A DNA stretch of 64,000 bases from the NCBI GenBank assembly GCA_019116525.1, contig DXBM01000050.1, forward strand, positions 118,211 through 182,210. The letters are read 5' to 3'. The DNA is from Candidatus Olsenella pullistercoris. Lineage in GTDB: Bacteria; Actinomycetota; Coriobacteriia; Coriobacteriales; Atopobiaceae. The notes under the pieces are model-generated. The model was given only the letters and a program-made list of their open reading frames with translations. It was not told the DNA's origin and ran no database searches. Made by a program: the position numbers and the translations under genes. Below, piece by piece: positions 32,796-42,260 of this stretch (its first letter is position 1; each line of letters opens with the position of its first letter).

Positions 32796-34229
32796 CTACC
32801 GCCCTCCCTCGTGCTCCAGGTCGCGTCCCACGCGGGCAAGCCGCGAGATGTCCGTCTCGGCCTGACCCTCGCGCCAGCCCCTTCGCTCGTGGTCGGGGTC
32901 GCTAGGGTCGCTCCACAGGCGCTCCGCGACCGGGGCCCAGGCGGCAGCCGCGGGCGCGGTCTTCTCGCGGAGCTCCTCGGGGGACTCCTGCTCCACGAGG
33001 TCGGTGCAGTGCGCCGCCGTCTCGGCCACCATGCGGGGCAGCTCGTTGGGATTCTCGAGCATCGGGCACGGGCGCAGGTGGTTGGCGTTGAACGGCTGAC
33101 CCTCGTAGTAGCGCATGAAGAGCGGCGAGCGCAGCGCGTCGAGCAGGCTGACGTCGTGGATGTTGACGTTGGCGTAGTGGATGAAGACGCAGGGCTCCAC
33201 GTCGCCCGCCGCGTTGATGTGCAGGTAGCGGCGGCCGCCTGCGATGCACCCTCCGACGTACTCGCCGTCGTTCTGGAAGTCCATCGTGAAGAGGGGCTTC
33301 TTGGAGCGCATCTCGCGAACGAAGCGGTACATCCGCTCGCGCTGCTCGGGGGTGGGCATGAGGTCGGCGGACGCCGCGCGCCCAACGGGCATAAAGTGGA
33401 AGTACCAGCAGAAGAGCGCGCCCTTCTCGATCATCCAGTCCATGTTCTGCTCGGTGGCGATGGCGTCGGCGTTGGCGCGGGTCCAGCAGGCCGAGATGCC
33501 GAACGGCAGGCCGTGCTCGCGCAGCAGGTCCATCGCGCGCTCGATCTTGGCGTAGGTGCCGCTGCCGCGCCGCTCGTCGGTCGTGGCCTCGCTGCCCTCG
33601 GCGGAGATGGCGGGCACGAAATTGGCGACGCGGATAAGGTCCTGGCAGAACTCCTCGTCGATGAGGGTGGCGTTCGTGAAGCAGAGGAAGGCGCAGTCCG
33701 GGTACCTCTCGCAGATGCGGATGAGGTCGGCCTTGCGCACGAGCGGCTCGCCGCCGGTGTAGATGTAGACGTGCACGCCGAGCTCGCGGCCCTGGTCGAT
33801 GATCGAGCAGATGTCCTCGTAGGAGAGGTTGAGCGCATGGCCGTACTCCGCCGCCCAGCAGCCCGTGCAGCGCAGGTTGCAGGCGCTCGTGGGGTCGAGC
33901 AGGATGGCCCACGGTATGTTGCACTGGTGGGCGTCGCGCATCCGCTCCTGGATGGGCCAGGCAAGGACGTTCGCGTCAACGAGGAAGCACTTGAGCAGTC
34001 GCCGCCGCACCTCGGGGTTGAGGTCAAAGACGCGCATCATGAGCTCGTACCAGTTGTTCCGGCTCTCGATCGCGCGCGAGAAGGCCGCGCGCTGCGCGGG
34101 GAAGACGTCGGACGGAACGTAGCGGTCGACCATGTCCATGAGCTTGGGGATGCGCGCCTCGGGGTCCTCGTCAACGTAGTCGATGAGCTTGCAGAGCGCG
34201 GCGCGCTCCGCCGACTGGGCCAGTGACAT
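32796..34229 (-). CDS. Radical SAM protein with SPASM-like C-terminus
   Basis: 477 residues. A ~110-residue helical N-terminal part precedes the radical SAM core, whose cluster motif reads SACNLRCTGCW (CxxxCxxC), followed by YIYTGGEPLVR. The C-terminal region has further cysteines (GGCIAGGRRYLHINAAGD, EPCVF, RPCPML) as in SPASM or twitch domains that bind extra Fe-S clusters. Related proteins act in haem, cofactor or peptide modification; the target is unclear. ATG 34229 has AAAGGAAGGA upstream. It is divergent from a TetR gene that may regulate it. Confidence 0.88.
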   Translation of the reverse strand: MSLAQSAERAALCKLIDYVDEDPEARIPKLMDMVDRYVPSDVFPAQRAAFSRAIESRNNWYELMMRVFDLNPEVRRRLLKCFLVDANVLAWPIQERMRDAHQCNIPWAILLDPTSACNLRCTGCWAAEYGHALNLSYEDICSIIDQGRELGVHVYIYTGGEPLVRKADLIRICERYPDCAFLCFTNATLIDEEFCQDLIRVANFVPAISAEGSEATTDERRGSGTYAKIERAMDLLREHGLPFGISACWTRANADAIATEQNMDWMIEKGALFCWYFHFMPVGRAASADLMPTPEQRERMYRFVREMRSKKPLFTMDFQNDGEYVGGCIAGGRRYLHINAAGDVEPCVFIHYANVNIHDVSLLDALRSPLFMRYYEGQPFNANHLRPCPMLENPNELPRMVAETAAHCTDLVEQESPEELREKTAPAAAAWAPVAERLWSDPSDPDHERRGWREGQAETDISRLARVGRDLEHEGGR

Positions 34230-34376
34230 CGTCCTTCCTTTCGCTCGCACTTGTTGGGTGTCTTGCTTTATACCCAGATAGGTGAAAACCCTCAGATGTG
34301 GAATAATGTGCATGTCTCTTCCGTGAAGGGAGGGGACGGTGTCGCCTATCCCACAGTCGGACGGAGCTTGGGGACT

Positions 34377-34997
34377 ATGTCACAGGAGGGCCGGGGGGTG
34401 CGGCGCGTCGACCGCCGCGTGCGCAGGAGCCGTCGCGCCATCATCGAGGCGTTCGAACGGCTGATCATGGAGGAGCCGCTCGAGCGGATTACCGTGAGCC
34501 GCCTCGCGCGCGAGGCGGACGTGGACCGCAAGACCGTCTACCAGCACTTTGGCAGTATTGACGGGCTTCTCGACGCCATTGCCGAGGAGACTGTGTCAGA
34601 GCTGCTCGACAAGGTCGAGGATGCGACGAGGGAGCGCGTGGAGTCGGGCGGGGACGTGACGACCCTGCGGGCCTTCTTTGGTGCGCTCGCGGACCACCTG
34701 AGCGAGAACGTGGTGCTCGACCAGCGCTACTGCGAGCACGTGCCGGCGGACCTGCTCCTTGCGCACCTGGCGCGCCCCCTCATCAGGCAGATCGTGGATC
34801 GCGGCTTTGTGAGCGGCGAGCTCGCGGCGGGGGAGCTGGAGCCGCTGCTCGTCTTTGAGCTGGGAGGGCTCTTCGCGCTCTACCGGTGGTGGCTGCTCTC
34901 CGGCAGCGCGGTGCCCCTGCCCGAGCTGACCGCGCGGGCCTGTCTGCTGGCGGAGCGCGGCGTGGCGCCCCTCCTGGGCGAGCGGGACGCTACTTGA
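34377..34997 (+). CDS. TetR family transcriptional regulator
   Basis: 206 residues with an N-terminal helix-turn-helix (RITVSRLAREADVDRKTVYQHFGSIDGLLDAI) and a C-terminal helical domain of the TetR_C-like type. Several starts are possible; ATG 34377 is preferred because the protein's homology begins with the basic stretch RRVDRRVRRSRRAI. The 147 bases before it, shared with the divergent radical SAM gene, hold TATAAA (minus) and AATAAT (plus) -10-like boxes. Confidence 0.85.
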   Translation: MSQEGRGVRRVDRRVRRSRRAIIEAFERLIMEEPLERITVSRLAREADVDRKTVYQHFGSIDGLLDAIAEETVSELLDKVEDATRERVESGGDVTTLRAFFGALADHLSENVVLDQRYCEHVPADLLLAHLARPLIRQIVDRGFVSGELAAGELEPLLVFELGGLFALYRWWLLSGSAVPLPELTARACLLAERGVAPLLGERDAT

Positions 34998-35463
34998 CCG
35001 TGAGCACCGGCACCTCGACGGAGCGGAGAACACCAAAGCTCACGCTCCCGAGCATGCCGCGCAGGGCCCCGAGCCCGCGCCTGCCCATGACCACGAGGTC
35101 GATGCCCTGCCGCTCGACGTACTCGGCGATGCCCTCGACCGGCGAGGCGGAGATGATCGCGTCGGTGACGACCTGGCAGCGGGCGTCGTCGAGCGAGCGT
35201 CGCACGGCCTCGTCCACCTCGGCGCGGACGCGCCCCACGACCGAGTCCATGAGCTCCTCGTAGCTCGCCGGGTTGGAGAGCGCGTAGGCGGTGCCGATGC
35301 CCTCGCCCATGAGGGTGGGGCCGGGCAGCGCCCCTGCGGGGATCACGGTGATCACGTGAACCCTCGCCTCGGGGTATGGGCCGGCCAGGGCGAGGGCCGT
35401 GTGCAGCGCGCTCAGCGCATGGTCGGACTCGTCGTAGGGGACCAGGATGTTCTTGAAGTGCAT
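34990..35463 (-). CDS. Universal stress protein (UspA family)
   Basis: 157-residue single Usp domain. It starts FKNILVPYDESDHALSALHTAL and ends with the ATP-binding loop pattern GRRGLGALRGMLGSVSFGVL (G2xG9G[ST]), so it is probably of the ATP-binding kind. ATG 35463 is chosen because the family begins at this point. The 3' end overlaps the tetR gene by 8 bases, convergently. Confidence 0.93.
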   Translation of the reverse strand: MHFKNILVPYDESDHALSALHTALALAGPYPEARVHVITVIPAGALPGPTLMGEGIGTAYALSNPASYEELMDSVVGRVRAEVDEAVRRSLDDARCQVVTDAIISASPVEGIAEYVERQGIDLVVMGRRGLGALRGMLGSVSFGVLRSVEVPVLTVK

Positions 35464-35582
35464 GGCGACCTCCCTCTGACGTGGCGACACTTACCAGACG
35501 TATACCCCTGCGGCGCGGGAGCTCCGCCCACTATTGGGCGACCGGTCTACAATGGGGCCCATGGCTCGGCGGGAGGGGCGAG

Positions 35583-36422
35583 ATGCGCGCAACGGTCCTG
35601 ATGGAGAACTCAACGCCCTCGAGCCGCCTGCTCGCTCGCCACGGCCTCTCGCTGTGGCTCGAGCTCGCGGACGGGAGGCGCATCCTCTTTGACATGGGCC
35701 CCGACGAGGGGTTTATCGCCAACGCGCGGACGCTTGGCGTGGATGTGACCACGGCTGACGCGGCGGTGCTCAGCCACGGTCACTACGATCACGGCGGCGG
35801 CCTGCCCGCGTTCCTCTCCGCGTGCGCCGCCGCGGGTCGCGACGTTCCCGTGTACGTGCGCGAGGGGTCGTTCGACGAGCACGTGTCGGGGACGCATGCG
35901 AGCCGTCACGCCATCGGGATCGACCCCGAGCTCGCGCGCGACCCGCGGGTGCGCGTTGTGAGCGAACGGCACGACCTGGGCGACGGGCTCACGCTCTTCT
36001 CGACGTCCCGGCGCGCCCACCCGTCCGCCCGCTCGAACGCGCGCCTGCTCAGGCGCTGCGAGGACGGACGCCTTGCCCCCGACGACTTTGCCCACGAGCA
36101 GAGCCTGCTCGTGCGGGAGGGAGGGCGCCTCATTCTGGTCTCGGGCTGCTCTCACGGGGGAGTCCTCAACATCATGGACGCTGCGGAGGGGCTTGCCGGA
36201 GCGCCGCTCGATGCCGTGCTGGCCGGCATGCACCTCATGGACCCGAGCGGGGGCTCCGTGGAGGACGCCTGCCTCGTGCGCGAGCTTGCCCGCGAGCTCG
36301 ACGAGCGCGGCGTCCGCTGCCTCACCTTCCACTGCACCGGCATCGAGGCGTTCTCGATCCTGCGCGACCGCCTTGGCGAGCGGGTCGGCTACCTGCACGT
36401 GGGCAGCCGCGTGGACGTCTGA
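35583..36422 (+). CDS. MBL-fold metallohydrolase
   Basis: 279 residues with the metal-binding motif SHGHYDHGGG (HxHxDH) and later histidines in SGCSHGGVLN and MHLMDPSGG. The arrangement matches the group of metallo-beta-lactamase-like proteins related to 7,8-dihydropterin-6-methyl-4-(beta-D-ribofuranosyl)-aminobenzene-5'-phosphate synthase. ATG 35583 has GGAGGGG upstream. The physiological substrate is unknown. Confidence 0.87.
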   Translation: MRATVLMENSTPSSRLLARHGLSLWLELADGRRILFDMGPDEGFIANARTLGVDVTTADAAVLSHGHYDHGGGLPAFLSACAAAGRDVPVYVREGSFDEHVSGTHASRHAIGIDPELARDPRVRVVSERHDLGDGLTLFSTSRRAHPSARSNARLLRRCEDGRLAPDDFAHEQSLLVREGGRLILVSGCSHGGVLNIMDAAEGLAGAPLDAVLAGMHLMDPSGGSVEDACLVRELARELDERGVRCLTFHCTGIEAFSILRDRLGERVGYLHVGSRVDV

Positions 36423-36567
36423 GGCGCGCCGGTCTTGTCGCCGTTCTTGTCGCCGTGGTTTGGGTGCGATCGTGGCCGTTGTTTGCCACATATTTCGAGA
36501 ACAGCTGCCAAAAACGCACCCACGGGCCGTGCGCTAGAATCTCGGCAACCCGGGAGGCGAGAATCGC

Positions 36568-37071
36568 ATGGCAACACCTGATTTCATCCTGCGCCTGCGC
36601 GAGCGGATTGGCCACGACCTGCTGTGGCTTGTCGGCGTGACGGCGTACGTGGAGGACGGCCGAGGGCGCGTGCTGCTGGGGCGGCGTGCGGACACGGGCG
36701 AGTGGGCGCTCGTCTACGGCATCAACGAGCCCGGCGAGGAGCCGGCCGACACCGTGGTTCGCGAGGTCGCCGAGGAGACGGGCGTGGACGTGGTGCCCAC
36801 GGACCTGGTGCGCGTGCGCGCCCAGCAGGACGAGACCATCTATGCTAACGGGGACCGCACGCAGTACCTGGACCTCATGTTCGCGTGTCGGCTGGCGGAG
36901 GGCGGGAGCGCCGAGCCGCGCGTGGCTGACGACGAGAGCCTCGAGGTGGGATGGTTCGCGCCGGACGCGCTTCCGGAGCCGCTGGCCGCGTCGACGACGG
37001 AGCGGCTGGAGGCGATTGCCGTGTGGCGCGCCGCGGGCGCGGGACCCGCGCTCTTCTTGTTGGGGGAGTGA
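36568..37071 (+). CDS. NUDIX hydrolase
   Basis: 167 residues. The Nudix box reads GEEPADTVVREVAEETGVDV after GINEPGE, which preserves the REVxEExG metal-binding core. The presence of YGINEPGE and a C-terminal WFAPDALPEP suggests the nucleoside-diphosphate-linked-compound or NADH-pyrophosphatase-like groups, without deciding the substrate. GGGAGG precedes the ATG. Confidence 0.9.
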   Translation: MATPDFILRLRERIGHDLLWLVGVTAYVEDGRGRVLLGRRADTGEWALVYGINEPGEEPADTVVREVAEETGVDVVPTDLVRVRAQQDETIYANGDRTQYLDLMFACRLAEGGSAEPRVADDESLEVGWFAPDALPEPLAASTTERLEAIAVWRAAGAGPALFLLGE

Positions 37072-37397
37072 GGCGGCGCGTCTGTCGCTGCGACGGGCGG
37101 ATCGTGGTCTGCGCTTGCTCCGTGCGCCTCGGGGCAGGGAGAGGGACAGAGGTGCCTGCGAGGCGAGGAACTGGCTCGTTTTGGCGGAAGTGCGCGCCCG
37201 TCGTTTACAGAGAGCCCTGCTCAAACGGGTCCAACTGGGGCGACGCCCGACAAATCGAGCTCGGAAGGAGCCCTTGCGAATTTGAGCCGTGCACTTCGCC
37301 CCTTTGGAGCCAATGGATGTCCGTCTGACCTCCTCGATGGTCGCGAGCCGTCCCTGTTGGCTACCATGACGTGAACCATTGCAGCGAGAGGAGACGC
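37072..37397. other. 326-bp intergenic stretch, no gene seen
   Basis: No supported gene. A weak imperfect inverted pair is seen (GGCGGAAGTGC near 37182 and GCACTTCGCC near 37290). AGGAG lies at its 3' end as the ribosome site of the following aldo/keto reductase. It may hold a decayed copy of a palindromic element. Confidence 0.4.
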
Positions 37398-38546
37398 ATG
37401 CGCTACAGGGAGCTGGGCCGCACTGGCCTGCGCGTCAGCGAGATCGGCTTTGGCGGCGAGTGGATGGACGGAGCACCGGAGGAGGCGCGCGCCGTGGTGG
37501 ACGCGGCGGAGGCCGCGGGCGTGAACGTCCTTGACTGCTGGATGCCCGACCCCACGCGCCGCTCCAACCTCGGCGACGCTCTGGCCGGCCGACGCGAGCG
37601 CTGGGTCATCCAGGGCCATCTCGGCTCCACCTGGCAGGGCGAGCAGTACGTGCGCACGCGCGACCTTGCGCAGGTGCGCCCGGCCTTCGAGGACCTGCTC
37701 GAGCGCTTCCACACCGACTACATGGACCTCGGCATGATTCACTACGTGGATAAGCCTGCCGAGTTTCTCGAGCTCATGGATGACAGCCCCTTCATGGGCT
37801 ACGTGCGCGAGCTGCGCGCGGCGGGCACCATCCGCCACGTGGGCCTCTCGACGCACAACCCCGAGGTCGCGCGGCTGGCCGTGGAGAGCCCCGAGATCGA
37901 GGCGATCCTCTTCTCCGTGAACCCGGCCTTTGACATGATGCCCGCTGCCGATGACCTTGACGCCTACTTCGACGAGCGCGGGGAGGCCGCGGCGACGGAC
38001 GGCATGACGCCCGAGCGCGCCGAGCTCTACGCTCTCGCCGAGGAGACGGGCACGGGCATCACGGTCATGAAGGGCTACATGGGCGGTCGCCTCTTCGACG
38101 CCTCGCAGTCGCCCTTCGGCGTGGCGCTCACGCCCGTCCAGTGCCTGCACTACGCGCTCACGCGCCCGGCGGTGGCAAGCGTGATGGTGGGATTCGGCGA
38201 GCCTGCGCACGTGGCCGACGCCGTTGCCTACGAGAGCGCGACGGATGCCGAGAAGGACTACGCCTCCGTGCTCGCCGGCGCGCCGCGCCACGCCTACGTG
38301 GGACAGTGCACCTACTGCGGCCACTGCGCGCCGTGCCCGCGCGGGATCGACATCGCCTCGGTGAACAAGTTCTTCGACCTGGCCACGAGCTACGACCAGG
38401 TGCCGGACTCGCTGCGCGAGCACTACCGCGCGCTCGGACCCACGGCGGCGGACTGTGTTGCGTGCCACGCGTGCGAGGGCCGCTGCCCCTTTGGCGTGCG
38501 CGTGGCCGAGCGCATGGCCGCGGCCGCGGAGCTCTTCGGCTGCTAG
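37398..38546 (+). CDS. Aldo/keto reductase with C-terminal 4Fe-4S domain
   Basis: 382 residues: a TIM-barrel aldo/keto reductase domain (about 1-290) and a ferredoxin-like tail with CTYCGHCAPCPRG and CVACHACEGRCPFG. In this subfamily the usual YG of the catalytic segment is replaced (NVLDCWMPDPTRR) and MIHYVD, LSTHNPEVARLA and VMKGYMGGRLFD are conserved. The role is probably electron-linked reduction using the cluster. It is the full-length relative of the deleted gene at 15315. AGAGGAG precedes ATG 37398. Confidence 0.92.
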   Translation: MRYRELGRTGLRVSEIGFGGEWMDGAPEEARAVVDAAEAAGVNVLDCWMPDPTRRSNLGDALAGRRERWVIQGHLGSTWQGEQYVRTRDLAQVRPAFEDLLERFHTDYMDLGMIHYVDKPAEFLELMDDSPFMGYVRELRAAGTIRHVGLSTHNPEVARLAVESPEIEAILFSVNPAFDMMPAADDLDAYFDERGEAAATDGMTPERAELYALAEETGTGITVMKGYMGGRLFDASQSPFGVALTPVQCLHYALTRPAVASVMVGFGEPAHVADAVAYESATDAEKDYASVLAGAPRHAYVGQCTYCGHCAPCPRGIDIASVNKFFDLATSYDQVPDSLREHYRALGPTAADCVACHACEGRCPFGVRVAERMAAAAELFGC

Positions 38547-38549
38547 GCC

Positions 38550-38584
38550 GTGACGGGGAGGGGCGTGACAGAGCCCCGTCTCAC
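38550..38584. terminator. Imperfect hairpin after the AKR gene
   Basis: GTGACGGGG and CCCCGTCTCAC pair with one bulge, starting 4 bases after the AKR stop. It has the same GTGA...TCAC bracket as the elements at 13857, 27758 and 48951. Probable terminator. Confidence 0.5.
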
Positions 38585-38642
38585 TGCCACGCCTTACCGT
38601 TCGCTGACGTTGGTCTGCCATCATGCCCCTGAGAAGGGGGTG

Positions 38643-39680
38643 GTGGCCTTGGGCATTGAGGCGATGCTCGGGCACGCGAGCATTGCGGGCGTCCCGGTCT
38701 CGCAGGACCTCGTCAACGTTGCCTTTGTCGTGGTGTTTCTCGGCATCCCGCTCGTTGTCCTGCTCGTCGCGCGCCTCTGCGCGGCGCGGCGCGACCGCAT
38801 CGAACGGCGTGCGCCAAAGGCAGCGGTCTTTTCGGGGGAGCTGCTCGAAGAGCTGCCCGCGGGCGCGCGGCCAGAGGTGCTGGGGATTCCCTTCTGCGGG
38901 CAGGTGGGCCGCCGGACCTTCGCGCTCTCGGTGCTCTCGCTGCTGCGCGACGGGCGCCTCGCAATGACGCCGACGGACTCGCCGGGAGAGGGGGCCTATC
39001 GCTTTGACGTGCTCGACCGGAGCCTGCTCGCAGGGACAGACCTGGCCTCTGCGACCGTGCGCGTCTGCCTGCCTGAGGGCTCGCCTGACAATACGGTCGG
39101 GGGAGCCATCGCGCGCTACGTGAAGAAGCCCGACGACGCGCGCGATCCCGTGCGCAACTTCATGAAGCTCGCCAACGCCCGTGTCGCGGAGGAGAAATAC
39201 CTGTCCGAGAAGGACGGCGAGCTCGGGAACGCGACCGCCGCCCTCATGCTGGCGCAGATCATCGTGGGGTCGTGCCTCATCGCGTTCACGACGCTGCCCG
39301 GGCTCTCTGCGATCGCCGTCGTGATCGGAGGGTTCGTTGTCCTGATTTGCGTGCAGGGAGTTCGCGGCCCGAGAGCCGACGCCGACAAGCTCCGTGAGGC
39401 GCTCGCGCGTGCGGACGCGCACCGTCGGTGGATCGTCGAGCGCTGCCGCGCGGGCGAGGCGCTGCTGGGGTCGGCGGCGCACGTTGACCGGACGCTGCGC
39501 TTCGCGCTGGCGTTCGGTCTCAGCGACGAGGTCGTGGCCGGGCTCGCCCGCAGCTCGGACGACGACAGCATGACGCAGTTCCTCGCCCCGCCGGCCGAGG
39601 GCTTCCCCTCGCCGCTGCGCGCGCTCGAGGAGCTCTTCGATGTCGCGGTCCACGAGGACTATCGCGCGAGCGACAGCTAG
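38643..39680 (+). CDS. Membrane protein related to DUF2207 C-terminal regions
   Basis: About 345 residues. A membrane segment near residues 20-42 is followed by a soluble region, then two close membrane segments (LMLAQIIVGSCLIAFTTLPGLSAIAVVIGG) and a C-terminal soluble domain. It resembles pieces of DUF2207-type membrane proteins, including the winged-helix-like RRTFALSVLSLLRDGRLAM. The start is uncertain: GTG 38643, GTG 38640 and TTG 38649 all lie after GAGAAGGGG; the track start at 38550 overlaps a hairpin. It pairs with the next gene, 9 bases on. Confidence 0.6.
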   Translation: MALGIEAMLGHASIAGVPVSQDLVNVAFVVVFLGIPLVVLLVARLCAARRDRIERRAPKAAVFSGELLEELPAGARPEVLGIPFCGQVGRRTFALSVLSLLRDGRLAMTPTDSPGEGAYRFDVLDRSLLAGTDLASATVRVCLPEGSPDNTVGGAIARYVKKPDDARDPVRNFMKLANARVAEEKYLSEKDGELGNATAALMLAQIIVGSCLIAFTTLPGLSAIAVVIGGFVVLICVQGVRGPRADADKLREALARADAHRRWIVERCRAGEALLGSAAHVDRTLRFALAFGLSDEVVAGLARSSDDDSMTQFLAPPAEGFPSPLRALEELFDVAVHEDYRASDS

Positions 39681-39689
39681 GGGGCACAG

Positions 39690-40694
39690 ATGAGCGTCAT
39701 CACCAACTTCCTCTACTACGTCGTCCTTCCGTACGCGCTCGCCCTCGCCATGGTGCGCCTTTCGGACCGCGCGCGCTTCGCGCACGTTGACCGCTCGGAC
39801 ATCCGCGACGGCTACCTGCGCGAGCCTCCCAGCACCGACGAGCCGATGTTCCTGGCGCGCGTCATGGACGAGGACTTCGTGCTCTCCGGTGTCACGGCGA
39901 CCCTGCTTGCCCTCGAGCGCAAGGGCGTCGTGCGGATCGAGCGCGTTCCCACAGCGTGGCGCTGCCTGAGGATCGACGACCGGATGGACGAGGCCCGCGC
40001 GGCCAAGGCGCTCGCCCAGCGTGCTGCCAGCCTCGAGCGCGAGACCGTCCGCGTCTCCCTAGCGGCCGACGTGCGGCCAGAGCGCCTCACAGCGTACGAG
40101 CGCATGGCGCTTGAGCAGGTCTTTGTTGACGGGCGGACGAGCATCACGGCCGAGGAGCTCGCGGAGGCGCGCCTTGAGGTTCCTGCCTACCTCGCGCGCC
40201 AGGGACGTCGCCTGTCTGACATGGCGACGCGCGACATGCAGGGGCGCCATCTCGTCGAGGGCGTCTCGCCGTCGCTCTTCTGGCTCGCCGTCGTCCTTCT
40301 CGTTGCGTATGTGCTCGGGGCCTTCCTGCTCGTGGGCTTTGACGTGCTGCCCATGATTTTCTTCGGCCTGCCGGGGCTTGCCATGATGGTCGCGTACTCG
40401 CGGCCGCGCGAGGTCTACACGGCCGAGGGCCGCACGCTGCTCGTGCGCTGCCACGCGTTCCAGCGCTACCTCGTCGAGCTCACGCGCACGCGCGACGCGC
40501 GCCTCACCGACGTCGCGCTGTGGGGCGAACAGCTGGTCTATGGCGTTGCCGTCAATGCGGTGGGAGCCGCTCCGCGCGAGCTCTTCCCCAAGGTCGAGTC
40601 CGGCCGCGCCCCTGCAGCGCCCGACTGGTACGTTGCTTATGCGCGCGCCCACGACGAGAAGAACGCCAGCTCGCGCCCGCTCCCGCCCTCCTAG
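39690..40694 (+). CDS. Membrane protein, DUF2207-like
   Basis: 334 residues. A signal-anchor (LYYVVLPYALALAMVRL) is followed by a soluble domain with the winged-helix-like LSGVTATLLALERKGVVRI, two membrane segments (about residues 200-240) and a C-terminal part (FQRYLVELTRTRDARLTDVALWGEQLVYGVAV), which is the usual ending of DUF2207 proteins. It appears to form a two-gene unit with its upstream neighbour. Function unknown. Confidence 0.7.
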   Translation: MSVITNFLYYVVLPYALALAMVRLSDRARFAHVDRSDIRDGYLREPPSTDEPMFLARVMDEDFVLSGVTATLLALERKGVVRIERVPTAWRCLRIDDRMDEARAAKALAQRAASLERETVRVSLAADVRPERLTAYERMALEQVFVDGRTSITAEELAEARLEVPAYLARQGRRLSDMATRDMQGRHLVEGVSPSLFWLAVVLLVAYVLGAFLLVGFDVLPMIFFGLPGLAMMVAYSRPREVYTAEGRTLLVRCHAFQRYLVELTRTRDARLTDVALWGEQLVYGVAVNAVGAAPRELFPKVESGRAPAAPDWYVAYARAHDEKNASSRPLPPS

Positions 40695-42136
40695 GCGGTC
40701 TCCCTGGGGAGGATGCGCTCGCAGAACGCCTGGTAGTCGACCTCGTTCTGGTCTGCGTAGGCGCGGGCGAAGTCCCACATGGCGTCCTCGAGGGCGTGCC
40801 CGTCGTCGAGGTAGGCGGCGATGGCAACCTCGTCGCCGGTGCGGGCGTGCGCGTGCGCGAGCGACCACGCGCAGAGCTGCGCGACGTTCTCGAGGCTCTC
40901 CGGGCCCACCGCGGCGAGGTCGATCGAGCCCTTGCCGTTCCAGAGCTGGCGCACGTAGTAGTCGCGCGTGCCGCCGCCCGCCGTGGGCACGCTCGTCCAA
41001 CCCAATAGAAAGTCGCTTGTGGACTGCACGAGGCGCTGGCCCTCCACCACGCGCTCGCCGTGGCTCGCAAGGCCGCTCGGGCGCCAGTAGCGCTCCACGA
41101 CGGACTCCTCCGCCTCCTTGACCTGGAGGACCAGCGGGTCGTCCTCGTCGCGGCCGGTGAGCAGCGCGACCCAGGCGCGCCGCCCCACAGATCCCACGCC
41201 CACGACCTTGCGCGCGGCGTCCTGCAGGCGGTAGTGGCCGAGAAGGACGCGGCGGTCGCGGGGGATGCTCCCGAAGTAAGTGCTGAGCAGACCGCGCAGG
41301 GCGTGGGAGAGCTGTGCGGGATCGTAGCCCTGCTCCGCGGAAAGCTCCGCGAGCGGCACCAGCTCGGGCGGACGCGAATCAAAGCGCAGACGTCCGTCGT
41401 CGCGCACGGTCAGCCGGTCTGCCGCGCGCACGCTGTCCTTCTCGCGCGCCTTCTCGACGACCTTGCGAATCGTGCGGCCCGTCTTGCCGTCGAGCTCAAA
41501 CTCGTCGAGCATCCGCTCCACGTCGAGGTGGGCGTGCCAGACGTCCAGCTCGCCCATTTCCGCAAAGTGGACCATCGCGCGACGATACTGCTTGGCGCAG
41601 GCGCGCACGGCGTCCTTGCGATCCTGCTTGGAGAAGCCCCGGTCGCGCCCGCAGATCTCGATGCTCGCCACAAGGCGCATGACGTCCCACTCCCAGGGCC
41701 CGGGCGCGGTCTCGTCAAAGTCGTTGACGTCAAAGACGAGGTGGCGCGTGTGGCTCATGAAGATGCCGAAGTTGCCGACGTGCGCGTCGCCGATGCACTG
41801 GACCTCGATGCCGGTGACGGGCATGGTGGCGAGGTCGGCAGCCATGATGACGGCGCTGCCGCGGTAGAACGTGAACGGCGAGACGCCCATGCGCTCGTAG
41901 CGCAGCGGCACGAGGCTCGGGTCGCGCGTGACGGACTGCTGCTCGAGGAGGTCCACGGCGGTGTCACTGGACGCGCGTTGCTTCCAGGTGCCGAGCGAGG
42001 CGATCGGACACGCCTCGCGCGCGGCGAGGCCGGCGGCGCGGCGCTCCTCGACGGACGGCGCGGGCCGGTACAGCACTGCCTGCGGGCTGGGCGCGGCGTT
42101 CTTCTCGACCTCTTCGAGCGGCGTCTGCTCGTACAT
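40691..42136 (-). CDS. DUF2252 family protein
   Basis: 481 residues. It matches DUF2252 proteins, with YERMGVSPFTFYRGSAVIMA, CIGDAHVGNFGIF and FDVNDFDETAPGPWEWDVMRL; these give a protein-kinase-like or aminoglycoside-phosphotransferase-like catalytic pattern, but no activity is established. ATG 42136 has GAGAGGAG upstream. It ends convergently with the DUF2207-like gene, overlapping by 4 bases. Confidence 0.9.
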   Translation of the reverse strand: MYEQTPLEEVEKNAAPSPQAVLYRPAPSVEERRAAGLAAREACPIASLGTWKQRASSDTAVDLLEQQSVTRDPSLVPLRYERMGVSPFTFYRGSAVIMAADLATMPVTGIEVQCIGDAHVGNFGIFMSHTRHLVFDVNDFDETAPGPWEWDVMRLVASIEICGRDRGFSKQDRKDAVRACAKQYRRAMVHFAEMGELDVWHAHLDVERMLDEFELDGKTGRTIRKVVEKAREKDSVRAADRLTVRDDGRLRFDSRPPELVPLAELSAEQGYDPAQLSHALRGLLSTYFGSIPRDRRVLLGHYRLQDAARKVVGVGSVGRRAWVALLTGRDEDDPLVLQVKEAEESVVERYWRPSGLASHGERVVEGQRLVQSTSDFLLGWTSVPTAGGGTRDYYVRQLWNGKGSIDLAAVGPESLENVAQLCAWSLAHAHARTGDEVAIAAYLDDGHALEDAMWDFARAYADQNEVDYQAFCERILPRETA

Positions 42137-42260
42137 GGGGCTCCTCTCGTCTCGCGGGATCATGATACGTGAGTGCGGGCGGCTCCAATGCGTGCGCTGG
42201 GGAGTCGGCCGCATCCTCCCGGTCGACTTTTGCCCGCAGAGGCACTCAGGGACGCGGGCT

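Noticed and set aside
36423-36567. GGGTGCG / CGCACCC inverted pair before the NUDIX gene
   Set aside because: The arms are 7 bases and about 50 bases apart, which is easily reached by chance; no second copy is in the window.
37221-39785. 854-residue minus-strand ORF
   Set aside because: It is antisense to the 4Fe-4S aldo/keto reductase and DUF2207-like genes; its His/Arg/Val-rich composition is typical of GC-rich shadows.
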